From Rickettsiales bacterium (lineage in GTDB: Bacteria > Pseudomonadota > Alphaproteobacteria > Rickettsiales > UBA6187): a stretch of DNA of 64,000 nucleotides. Under the pieces are notes generated by a model, which did not search any database, was not told where the DNA came from, and worked only from the letters and a program-made list of their open reading frames with translations. The stretch lies in assembly GCA_028223895.1 (NCBI GenBank), contig JAOIVE010000001.1, forward strand, positions 1 through 64,000. The letters are read 5' to 3'. This document shows positions 1-8,340 of this stretch, piece after piece. Positions within the stretch are counted from its first letter, which is position 1. Each line of letters opens with the position of its first letter. Position numbers and translations under genes: made by a program.

Positions 1-9
1 AAAACCATC

Positions 10-402
10 CTAACGCCCTCCCTGCTTAGCGTTCAGGCGGGTGACAATTTTAAGCAGGGCCATCGTCCACATCTGCCATGCCTTCGTTCTGCCGCAACCA
101 AGCCGCCAGCAAATTGGTCTCCACGGCACACGCGCAGCACGCAGCCAAATCAGGCGGCGTTCGTCTTCTTCATCCAGAAGGAAAATCCACTGGATGGTTT
201 CCTCCATGCGGCTGATAGCATCTGGCGTAGGTGGCCCCATACGCATCGGCAAGCGGTCAGCCTGCAACTGCTCCATCACGGTGCGAACTATCTCAGGCCA
301 TGCGTTGAAATGCCCTCGCACCTTTACAGATGGCATACGCTTTAGGGTGTAAGCCGCTTCTTCAAAACGGTCGGCGACATCGGTTACAGTCCATTTTTTC
401 AT
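10..402 (-). CDS. Phage early-region protein (DUF6362-like)
   Basis: 130 aa ORF; C-terminal ~75 aa nearly identical to the truncated ORF at 53685..53915 (RLGCGRTKAWQMW motif). Confidence 0.6.
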   Translation of the reverse strand: MKKWTVTDVADRFEEAAYTLKRMPSVKVRGHFNAWPEIVRTVMEQLQADRLPMRMGPPTPDAISRMEETIQWIFLLDEEDERRLIWLRAARVPWRPICWRLGCGRTKAWQMWTMALLKIVTRLNAKQGGR

Positions 403-405
403 GGT

Positions 406-1140
406 TCAGGCCTCCTTGATGGTGAGTTGAACGCCAACAATTCGGCGCGAGTTGTATGAATGCTCCGACCACCACAGATTCAGATCTGTTTGGTAATGCT
501 GCTGGAGCCATTGTTGGGTGAAGCCGTTGCGGCAGGCGATGATGACAAAAGGGCCATCGGGCGATTGCTCCACGCCGCGCACTTCCGTGCCGGAAAGCCA
601 GCTTTTGCATGTGGCTTTACCATATTTGGAAGCAAAGCATGCCAGCACATGATCCCAGCCTGTTTGCAATTTTGGATCGTGGCAGGCAGGCGGTGGCGTT
701 GGATGTTTTCCGCCTGAAAACCCTCCCTCTAAAATCTTGGCGACATGATCGGAAGATGCGATTGCCCAGGTCAGATCAATCGTCCAGTCTTTGCCGTCTA
801 ATTTGCCAAGACAAAAATCAGAAGACCCGATGATTTCGCAGTAGTAACGCCATGCTCGGATATCCCAGGCTGTCAGGTGGTTGTTTTCGTCAATCATGCC
901 TTTATCGCGAAAAGCCTGAAGAACTGCTTCAACCACCTCCAACTCAAGGTCCTGGACTACAGCCACCTCTTCGGGATCAATTTTGATAAACCCGCGAGGA
1001 TCATGTTGGGATGCCGCATCCAGCATGCAAGCCCATATCGCCACTACAACAGCCATTGGCTGGCTGGTGCGTTTGGCGATAACCCGCAATTTTGTGTCAT
1101 ACGGCATACCGTGATAAGCCCTGTACCATTCCATCGACAT
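406..1140 (-). CDS. Phage replication-initiator-like protein; C-terminal part resembles DnaA N-terminal domain
   Basis: 244 aa ORF; C-term 'SWLSGTEVRGVEQSPDGPFVIIACRNGFTQQWLQQHY' resembles the DnaA_N pattern. Confidence 0.5.
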   Translation of the reverse strand: MSMEWYRAYHGMPYDTKLRVIAKRTSQPMAVVVAIWACMLDAASQHDPRGFIKIDPEEVAVVQDLELEVVEAVLQAFRDKGMIDENNHLTAWDIRAWRYYCEIIGSSDFCLGKLDGKDWTIDLTWAIASSDHVAKILEGGFSGGKHPTPPPACHDPKLQTGWDHVLACFASKYGKATCKSWLSGTEVRGVEQSPDGPFVIIACRNGFTQQWLQQHYQTDLNLWWSEHSYNSRRIVGVQLTIKEA

Positions 1141-1149
1141 CGAGCACCT

Positions 1150-1395
1150 CTAATCATCAAGCAAACTTTGCTGGTTGCTGTCGGCTTCCTTAATGGCCCG
1201 ATCCTGATCCTGTGCTTTGAGAGAGAGCGCAAGCTCGATGCAGCCCTTGGTGAGCTTGGCGCGGTCAAACTCACGGGTTGCCTGCTTTTTGAGCTGCAAC
1301 AGGGTTTCCATATCCATCTGCCGCATGGTCTCGATTGTCAGATGACAAATTTCATCAAAAGTTGAGATTGGTTTATTGTTGTTGTGATCAGTCAT
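1150..1395 (-). CDS. Hypothetical phage protein
   Basis: ORF track 1150..1554; likely start at internal MTDHNNNKPIS. Confidence 0.45.
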   Translation of the reverse strand: MTDHNNNKPISTFDEICHLTIETMRQMDMETLLQLKKQATREFDRAKLTKGCIELALSLKAQDQDRAIKEADSNQQSLLDD

Positions 1396-1612
1396 GTTTA
1401 CCTCCGTTGTTCGAACTGTTCGAACGCAAGGCTGCATGATTTTCTGATACTTAACGTGGACCTTGGTGAGGGCTAAAGGGTGACCTTGGGTGGGGCAGCT
1501 CTGCCCCCTCTGGCGACAAATTTTACTCGATTGAAACAAAAAAAGCCCTGTCAAGGGCCTTGGGTGGGGCGGAGGTGGTACCTAGGGTGGGGCTGGAGAA
1601 GTCCCCCTAAGC

Positions 1613-2386
1613 CTACATGGCTTGCTGAGAGCGGATCTTATCGACATTGCTATCTGGGATGATAGCGGTTTTTTCCAGTGCTTCCATTGGTACATTGAGC
1701 CGGTAATATCCGCGCTCGTTAGAGATAATCATGGTGCGCCAGTGCCGTTTGTTCTTGAAGATATCACGCAGGCGCAGAGCGTTGGAGCCAGAGTCATTGA
1801 TAAGCGTTTTGCCATGCACCCATGGTTTATGGCTTTGCGAGGCATCATGCAGCTGTTCAATCACCCGCGCTTGCACATCGCCGAGGTGAAATTCCTGTCC
1901 TTCCATTTTTACAAAGCGATAATCTTCGGAAGCAATAAATGCAGGCACAATTTTTTCAGGGTGCAGATCCTGTACATTGGTTTTAGTGATTTCGTAGATT
2001 TTCTCGAATTTATCCCGATCCTGCTTGAGAACAATAAGGTCTCCCATTCTGACAAAAATTGCGGGTTGAGGCGGCTCATAGGCTAACCTTAAAATATGGC
2101 CATCACCGCAAACGGAATGAAAAATACGAAGTTTTGCGCGTCCTGTGCTGCATATGCGGCGGCAATCATCTGGCCTTACGCCAACAAATTCTTCCTGATG
2201 CTCGTGGGTTTCATAGATGAATTTTCTTTCTTTGTTGATCACACCACGCTCGACATATCGCAGTGGAAGCCAGACACAGACCCTCAGCAATCCATTTTCC
2301 ATGGCGTAGAATAAGTCTTCCTGCGATACGCCCCATCGCTTCTGCAGGCTTTTGAGCCTGTAATAATTCTTTGCTGGAAATGCCAT
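1613..2386 (-). CDS. Hypothetical phage protein
   Basis: 257 aa ORF, co-directional with phage early genes. Confidence 0.5.
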   Translation of the reverse strand: MAFPAKNYYRLKSLQKRWGVSQEDLFYAMENGLLRVCVWLPLRYVERGVINKERKFIYETHEHQEEFVGVRPDDCRRICSTGRAKLRIFHSVCGDGHILRLAYEPPQPAIFVRMGDLIVLKQDRDKFEKIYEITKTNVQDLHPEKIVPAFIASEDYRFVKMEGQEFHLGDVQARVIEQLHDASQSHKPWVHGKTLINDSGSNALRLRDIFKNKRHWRTMIISNERGYYRLNVPMEALEKTAIIPDSNVDKIRSQQAM

Positions 2387-2633
2387 GATATTCTCCCTAT
2401 GTTATTTTAAAGCAATGCTTTTTCTCCCTTTACAAATAAAAAACAGATAAAATATCTGAGCAAACCATAATACAACTGACGGTAATTAAATCAATAGCAT
2501 TAAGCACGCATTGGTTGATTTGCCTTGCATTATACAAATTTATCAAACTCACTTTTCCGATTTCAGAAGAAAGTCGTTCTTCTAGTTGATGTTATTGAAT
2601 ATCAATGGCTTCATGTCCTTCCGTTAATCCAAA

Positions 2634-3020
2634 ATGAAAGGAGGAATGATGCAAAACAATGACGAAAACCGCAATGTCGGTGAAAATATCCGGCTCTATC
2701 GGATCAGGGCTGGCCTTACGGTCAAAGACCTGAGTAACCGCATCGGGCGATTGCATGGTTTGGAGATAAAAACAGGCTCCATCCGAAACTATGAAAATGG
2801 TACGGAGAAAATCCCAGCTGTGGCATTAAACAGCATCGCGGCAATTACCCAAACCGATATCAAGGAATTTTACGAACCAGCAAACCAAGCCGTGTTGCTT
2901 AACACCAGCCAGAAACTCCACCTGCTCGAAGCCTTCAGCATGATACGTTGCCGCGCATCACGCGACACGCTTTTGCATCTAGCAAGGAAACTCAGCAAAG
3001 CCGGAGGTAGCCATGACTAA
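2634..3020 (+). CDS. XRE-family HTH regulator (phage repressor-like)
   Basis: 'VGENIRLYRIRAGLTVKDLSNRIG...SIRNYENGTEKIPAVALNSIAAI' HTH_3-like; divergent from the early operon. Confidence 0.65.
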   Translation: MKGGMMQNNDENRNVGENIRLYRIRAGLTVKDLSNRIGRLHGLEIKTGSIRNYENGTEKIPAVALNSIAAITQTDIKEFYEPANQAVLLNTSQKLHLLEAFSMIRCRASRDTLLHLARKLSKAGGSHD

Positions 3021-3291
3021 ATCAACGTTACAAGAATTGCTAAAAAAATGGGTAGATGCCGAAGAACATTTTGAGCTTGGTCACATTTCCGAAGGCGTTT
3101 TCTTACGCACCCAAGCCAGAGCCATCGACACCGCCAGCCGCCTCAAGCCCTTAACAGCCAAAGAAGCTGCCGCACAGTTGTTGTTCGCTGTTCTCATATG
3201 GAAAGAAGAAGTCATAACTCCCACCACCCCATCGCACATCGCCATGGATAAAATGCTGGGCCATGTGGTGGATTTTTTGCAGGAGCGGTAA
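3013..3291 (+). CDS. Hypothetical protein, overlaps HTH gene end
   Basis: 92 aa ORF overlapping the preceding stop. Confidence 0.45.
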   Translation: MTKSTLQELLKKWVDAEEHFELGHISEGVFLRTQARAIDTASRLKPLTAKEAAAQLLFAVLIWKEEVITPTTPSHIAMDKMLGHVVDFLQER

Positions 3292-3355
3292 TTAAGAATA
3301 GTTTATATGTATAATTAAACCATCTTAAGTACCGCTAAGTAAGAATAGAATATTG

Positions 3356-3799
3356 TTAGGCGGCTTCTTTTTTCCTGTCGGCTGGTTTTCTAGCCGCATC
3401 GGAAAATGATTCTGACGCTTTTTTATTTATAATTTCATAAGCTTGAGTATTACATTGAACAGCATCTTCAATCATTTTACCTGTGTTTTTTACGGCGGAA
3501 TCCACAGATGATTTTATAAAATCAGCATGTTTTACGGCTTTTTCTTCCATTTTATCCTTCGATAAAACTACGTCGTTAACAAACCTTGATAGCTCTTCGG
3601 AGCTTTTTTGAAAAATTTCAGCCTGATGAGAAAATAAATTTTGCCATCCCTCTGTTATAACTCTTGTAATGTCGTAGAATGCTTTGTTGCCTGAACGACT
3701 CGCAGCAACAAATTTATCCACACTGCAAGCTTCAGCAAAAGGATTATTCTCATTCATTGAACCCCATATGGATGAAAACGGATTTTGGTTATTAGACAT
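3356..3799 (-). CDS. Phasin family protein
   Basis: 147 aa amphipathic helical protein, phasin-like pattern. Confidence 0.65.
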   Translation of the reverse strand: MSNNQNPFSSIWGSMNENNPFAEACSVDKFVAASRSGNKAFYDITRVITEGWQNLFSHQAEIFQKSSEELSRFVNDVVLSKDKMEEKAVKHADFIKSSVDSAVKNTGKMIEDAVQCNTQAYEIINKKASESFSDAARKPADRKKEAA

Positions 3800-3858
3800 A
3801 ATGATTTCCTTATTTTTAAAAAGTTTGTTAATTGTTAATAGTTACGTAAAAATGAAGA

Positions 3859-4242
3859 TTATTTTTTCATCTTATCCATCTTCATATCTTTCATTTTTTC
3901 TATGCTCATTTTTATCTGTTTCATCTGTTCCTGAGCCTTTGTGATACTTTGTTCCGCTGCCTGCATTTGTTTTTTCATTTCAGCATTTGTAGTATCATTT
4001 ATCATATTTTTTATATCGTCATGCATGTTTTCCATAGATTCCATCATCTCTCCAACTTCTTCTTTCATCTGGTTCATATGATCGGACATAGGGCAGCTTT
4101 TATTGATCCATTTATGGCATTTATGATGATGGTACGTAGAATCTTTATGCCACCCCATTTTATCATGCTCATAATGCCCACATGAAGACAGTGGTAGGCA
4201 TATTGCGGATGCCAAAAGCACTGTTTTTAAAAAAGTTTTCAT
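3859..4242 (-). CDS. Met/Lys/His-rich putative lipoprotein
   Basis: MKTFLKTVLLASAICLPLSSC lipobox; coiled-coil C-terminus; start trimmed to 4242. Confidence 0.55.
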   Translation of the reverse strand: MKTFLKTVLLASAICLPLSSCGHYEHDKMGWHKDSTYHHHKCHKWINKSCPMSDHMNQMKEEVGEMMESMENMHDDIKNMINDTTNAEMKKQMQAAEQSITKAQEQMKQIKMSIEKMKDMKMDKMKK

Positions 4243-4332
4243 TTTTTTCTCCCCTTTTATATAAATATATCCGCGTAGCACTGAAAAATGCGCTGAATGA
4301 AGGGAGTGTAGTTATAAGCGCCATTGTCTGAT

Positions 4333-4346
4333 TTGACGGGTGTCAA
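4333..4346. promoter_or_regulatory. Fnr/FixK-type box TTGACGGGTGTCAA
   Basis: Palindrome upstream of the 3859..4242 lipoprotein. Confidence 0.7.
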
Positions 4347-4412
4347 ATCGTGGAGTTTTTTGTTATGCACCTTTCTTAATTATTCCATTTGTTTACGGAA
4401 TAATGCTTGTGT

Positions 4413-4575
4413 AATCTTTACTCACTCTTCCATCCGCCACCTAACGCTTTATAAAGCGCCGTCAAATCTGTTGAAACGGTGGCGAGGCTTTTTGCCTGCG
4501 AAAGTTGAGATGCATAAAGCGAACGCTTCGCATCTAACACATCAAGAAACGCTACCAAGCCATTCCTATAGCGAC
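4413..4575 (-). pseudogene. C-terminal remnant of a NodT-family efflux outer membrane lipoprotein
   Basis: Minus-strand translation RYRNGLVAFLDVLDAKRSLYASQLSQAKSLATVSTDLTALYKALGGGWKSE*. Confidence 0.75.
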
Positions 4576-4686
4576 AAAAATTCCAGGCTGCTGCGTCATA
4601 ATCAGCGCCGCAAAGGTAATGCCTATTATAATACCGATATATTTGGCGGTATCTCCGACAAGCATTTTAATAGCAATGTAGTACAT
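4570..4686 (-). pseudogene. N-terminal remnant of a DevC/FtsX-like ABC transporter permease
   Basis: Minus-strand translation MYYIAIKMLVGDTAKYIGIIIGITFAALIMTQQPGIFVAI, then out of frame into the NodT remnant. Confidence 0.65.
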
Positions 4687-4756
4687 AGCACGTTCCTCTG
4701 GCTTATCGTAAATAAGTAAAAGCTGTTGATAGGAGCATGTTTCGTTTTAGTGTGCT

Positions 4757-4770
4757 TTGATGCGTATCAA
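4757..4770. promoter_or_regulatory. Fnr/FixK-type box TTGATGCGTATCAA
   Basis: Palindrome upstream of 4987 CDS. Confidence 0.7.
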
Positions 4771-4819
4771 GTGCCAAAAGACCTTTTAGTCATTATATTT
4801 AGCGAACGCACAACCGTGC

Positions 4820-4833
4820 TTGATAGGAATCAA
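4820..4833. promoter_or_regulatory. Fnr/FixK-type box TTGATAGGAATCAA
   Basis: Second palindrome upstream of 4987 CDS. Confidence 0.7.
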
Positions 4834-4986
4834 ATCCAGGTATTCGAATTTCTGTATTATTGGAAATTCTGAAGATAAATTCATATATCTAGAAATGCCT
4901 TTAAATTGAGAGCGCGTTTAATAAACTTTTTAACCAATTTTTATGCACATATTTAGTGCTTAAAAATTAACTTTAGGAGACTTAAA

Positions 4987-5304
4987 ATGACAGAATGTAA
5001 AACTGATAACTCTTGCCATACTGATAACATACACCATGGCAATAAAGGCTCATGTAGCGAGTATAATCATAAATCTGACTGCTGTACGATGGCCGAGGAT
5101 ATTCTTGGCTTGGCAAAATGCGCCAAGCATGAATTGCTTAAAGAAAAAATGAAAATTATCCTTGAAAAGAAAATGGGCAAAAAGCTTGATAAAGTAGCTG
5201 AAGTTACCGTTGATGCTATGCTGGCCTACATGACAAACATAGCAGCAGAAAAAGAGGCTTGCAGGGATTATGAGACTAAACTACATGCGGCTTTTAAAGA
5301 ATAG
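4987..5304 (+). CDS. Cys/His-rich small protein, unknown
   Basis: 105 aa; N-term MTECKTDNSCHTDNIHHGNKGSCSEYNHKSDCC; two Fnr-type boxes upstream. Confidence 0.6.
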   Translation: MTECKTDNSCHTDNIHHGNKGSCSEYNHKSDCCTMAEDILGLAKCAKHELLKEKMKIILEKKMGKKLDKVAEVTVDAMLAYMTNIAAEKEACRDYETKLHAAFKE

Positions 5305-5315
5305 TAGCTGTTATT

Positions 5316-5364
5316 AAAGGACTGTTATAAAGTAATGTTTTTATGTTATATATGGCAGTCCTTT
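5316..5364. terminator. Stem-loop between convergent genes
   Basis: aaaggactg (5316-5324) / cagtccttt (5356-5364). Confidence 0.5.
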
Positions 5365-5961
5365 TCATTTCAGTGAAAACTCCGGATCATCTTCATCACG
5401 GATAAATTCAGCCTCGATATGCATTCGAACATTTTCTCCTACAAGAGGAACGCTATTATTCATCCCAAAATGTGAGCGGTTAATTGTAGTATCGGCGCTG
5501 AACCCTGCAATATGGTTTTTAGTTATTGGATGCTCGCCTGATTTATTGAAAGTAGTATGTAATGTGACAAACTGTTCTTTACCAAGCATATTCATCCAGC
5601 CCGAAACCTCAGCTTTTTTACCTCTATTCAATTTTATTTGCGTACTGTGAAAAGTGATTTCCGGATATACCTCCGAATTAAACCAATCCTTTTTTTGCAG
5701 CTCTTTATCCAGCTTTTCACTATCTGTACGAATGCCAGAAGGTCTTATTGTTACATGTATTTCGCTTTTTTCAGGATATTCCTCATCAAAATTAAGATGA
5801 CCGTCATAATCAATAAATCTGCCTATTTTATCCGAAAAACCAAGATGGTTGATGAAGAATAATATTGTAGTGTGCTCCTTGTCGAAATGGTATTCATCCG
5901 CAAATGAAGGTGCTGTACAGAGTGAAAGCAGGATATAGAGCACAGCAACCAGTTTCTTCAT
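5365..5961 (-). CDS. YceI family protein
   Basis: Signal peptide plus '[38 protein letters not shown]...' YceI signature. Confidence 0.85.
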   Translation of the reverse strand: MKKLVAVLYILLSLCTAPSFADEYHFDKEHTTILFFINHLGFSDKIGRFIDYDGHLNFDEEYPEKSEIHVTIRPSGIRTDSEKLDKELQKKDWFNSEVYPEITFHSTQIKLNRGKKAEVSGWMNMLGKEQFVTLHTTFNKSGEHPITKNHIAGFSADTTINRSHFGMNNSVPLVGENVRMHIEAEFIRDEDDPEFSLK

Positions 5962-6815
5962 AATTTTCTTCCTTTAAATTTAACTTCTTTATCCATTTGT
6001 TTTAGTTTTTCAATGCGCTTTTCCGTGTTGGGGTGGGTAGAAAACAAATTGTCCAAGCCTCTTTTGTGGAGTGGGTTTATAATAAACATATGCGCAGTTG
6101 CAGGGTTCCTTTCTGCTGCTATGTTGGTGGTAAGTTCTGCCTTCTTTGAAATTTTTGCAAGTGCTAAAGCAAGCCCCATCGGGTCGTTAGATATTTTTGC
6201 CCCACCATGGTCGGCATCATATTCACGAGTGCGGGATATTGCCATCTGCACCAACATTGCGGCAATGGGGGCAAGGATCGCCATTAATATAATAGCAATC
6301 GGCCCCATATTGCGATCACGACTGCCGCCGAAGAAAAATGCAAAATTAGCCAGCATTCCTATTGCTCCGGCAATGGTTGCGGTTATAGTCATGGTAAGTG
6401 TATCACGGTTTTTGATATGCATTAGTTCATGCGCCAATACGCCAGCAATTTCTCGCTCATCAAGCATGCGTAGCAAGCCTGTTGTTAGCGCTACCGCGCC
6501 ATGCTCAGGGTTGCGCCCGGTTGCAAAGGCGTTGGGCTGGTTATTATCGATGATATAAGCTTTCGGTGTTGGTATTTCAGCATCTTTCGCAAGCTTCTTT
6601 ATAATAGAAAGCAATTCAGGTGAATCCTTATCTGACACAGGCTTGGCACGATACATGGCAAGAACAATTTTATCTGAATTCCAATATGCAAACATATTCA
6701 TAGCAAGGGCAATCCCCAGCGCTGTAAACATGCCGCCTTCACCGCCTATCGCCAGACCCACTACACCAAATAGTGCAGTAAGTCCTGCTATTAATAAGAA
6801 TGTACGGGTATTCAT
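5958..6815 (-). CDS. htpX: Zinc metalloprotease HtpX (M48)
   Basis: [12 protein letters not shown] zinc motif, N-terminal TM segments, EYDADHGGA. Confidence 0.9.
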   Translation of the reverse strand: MNTRTFLLIAGLTALFGVVGLAIGGEGGMFTALGIALAMNMFAYWNSDKIVLAMYRAKPVSDKDSPELLSIIKKLAKDAEIPTPKAYIIDNNQPNAFATGRNPEHGAVALTTGLLRMLDEREIAGVLAHELMHIKNRDTLTMTITATIAGAIGMLANFAFFFGGSRDRNMGPIAIILMAILAPIAAMLVQMAISRTREYDADHGGAKISNDPMGLALALAKISKKAELTTNIAAERNPATAHMFIINPLHKRGLDNLFSTHPNTEKRIEKLKQMDKEVKFKGRKL

Positions 6816-6837
6816 AATTAATTTCTAATATAAGAGT

Positions 6838-7494
6838 TTACTTCTCCAGCTCTTTGCCAACTTTAGTAACAAGCCCACCAAAATTTTCCAGCCCTTTTCC
6901 CACTTGTTTTTCTGTCCAGCCCGAACCTTCTTTCAATGATTTACCAATTGAGCGCGCCTCATTAACAACAGCAACACCATCGGCCTCTAATCCAACTTCT
7001 GCCCATGCTGCTGCGTGACGTAAATTATTTGCCGCAGCACTTATTGCTTCCCCTGCTTTATAAGCCTCCTTTTTAGCCCATGATTCTTTTGCTACAATAT
7101 ACTGATGGTGTGACATATTATATAATGCGTGGGTAAAAACCTTGTTAATTCGGTGAATGTCAACATGCTCACTTCTTTCCATATCATGAGCTAAATTAAG
7201 TAAGTTTTTATAGGATGATAATAAAGCTGTCTTACCCTCACCAGCGGCTGATTCAGACTCAAGCAGTACATACTTTGCCCCTTTGCGCACATCATCAGCG
7301 GCAATTTTGCGGTAATCTTCAAGATAAGATTCTCTGGCATGATAGAAGTGATTAGCTGGTTCACCTGAGTAAGCAATCACTATATCTTCCACTATGACCT
7401 CATTGTCACCATAAATATAAGCATACGCCTGTTGTGCCGCAATTCCGCTGCTTATTGTTAATATTATCGCGGTAGTTGTAAGTAATTTTTTCAT
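6838..7494 (-). CDS. Exported helical protein, YfdX-like
   Basis: Signal peptide; related to 14541..15206 (EPxxxFYxAR.xYL.xYxKxAADxxRxGA). Confidence 0.5.
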   Translation of the reverse strand: MKKLLTTTAIILTISSGIAAQQAYAYIYGDNEVIVEDIVIAYSGEPANHFYHARESYLEDYRKIAADDVRKGAKYVLLESESAAGEGKTALLSSYKNLLNLAHDMERSEHVDIHRINKVFTHALYNMSHHQYIVAKESWAKKEAYKAGEAISAAANNLRHAAAWAEVGLEADGVAVVNEARSIGKSLKEGSGWTEKQVGKGLENFGGLVTKVGKELEK

Positions 7495-7518
7495 GGTTAT
7501 AGCCCTTATTCTTATAGA

Positions 7519-8061
7519 TTAACTATTATGAATGCAGATATTTTTAGCATCTGTGGTTTTTAGAATTTCCTGTGCTTTTTCAACATCCTCACCAGTACCG
7601 TGTGCTATTAACAAAAATTTTTCTGCTTTTAGAGCAGTTTCATATTGCACGATTGAATCCTTCGGAATGCCTATACTGTATAAAGCTGCACCCAAGGCGC
7701 TCAATCCACCGACAGTCACTGCGCCTTGCAATGCGCCTACTAATGTTGCAACTAACGGCCCCGCAAGAACCAAGTGACCAACACCAGGTACGACAAGAAA
7801 TGCTGAACCAAATAAAAGACCCCATATACTTCCCCAGAATGCGCCTGATTTTCCCCAATATTTAACACGATCACCCATGTTATAATATCCGACAACATGC
7901 TCTTCGGTTTTGTAGTCTTTACCTACAATGGAAAGCTTTTCCATTTTATATCCTGCTTTTTGCAATGATTTTATGGCTGATTCCGCTTGTATATGGGTAT
8001 CGAAAATAGCAATACAGGCATTTTCTGCATGTGCCGTTTTGTGTTTTTTTAATGCTTGCAT
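7519..8061 (-). CDS. General-stress 17M-like protein with glycine-rich membrane hairpin
   Basis: 'AIFDTHIQAESAIKSLQKAGYKMEKLSIVGKDY'; architecture like 63374..63937. Confidence 0.55.
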   Translation of the reverse strand: MQALKKHKTAHAENACIAIFDTHIQAESAIKSLQKAGYKMEKLSIVGKDYKTEEHVVGYYNMGDRVKYWGKSGAFWGSIWGLLFGSAFLVVPGVGHLVLAGPLVATLVGALQGAVTVGGLSALGAALYSIGIPKDSIVQYETALKAEKFLLIAHGTGEDVEKAQEILKTTDAKNICIHNS

Positions 8062-8139
8062 GATAATTCTCCTAAATTCTTAATCAGGCATAAATATACC
8101 TTTCCTACTTTATTAAACACGATACGCAGGTAGATTGGG

Positions 8140-8153
8140 TTGATGGATGTCAA
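8140..8153. promoter_or_regulatory. Fnr/FixK-type box TTGATGGATGTCAA
   Basis: Between divergent operons. Confidence 0.75.
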
Positions 8154-8204
8154 TCAATTAAATTTAAATGACATTTATGATGCGTAGCCAAGCAGGAGTA
8201 AAAT

Positions 8205-8327
8205 ATGGATGACAATGCGGATGAAGAAGACACAATGCCAGACATAGAATGCTACGTATTAAATTATAAGCCAAGGGAAGCTTCATATGAGGTAAACTGC
8301 ACAATCATATTGCCAGAAATTTGTTAG
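8205..8327 (+). CDS. Microprotein (40 aa), MPDIE family
   Basis: MDDNADEEDTMPDIECYVLNYKPREASYEVNCTIILPEIC*; paralog at 55437..55592; preceded by aggag. Confidence 0.55.
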   Translation: MDDNADEEDTMPDIECYVLNYKPREASYEVNCTIILPEIC

Positions 8328-8340
8328 GGAGTGCATTATA

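Noticed and set aside
4324-4719. 131-aa plus-strand ORF
   Set aside because: Antisense to recognisable NodT/DevC remnants and spans an Fnr-type box; no coding support.
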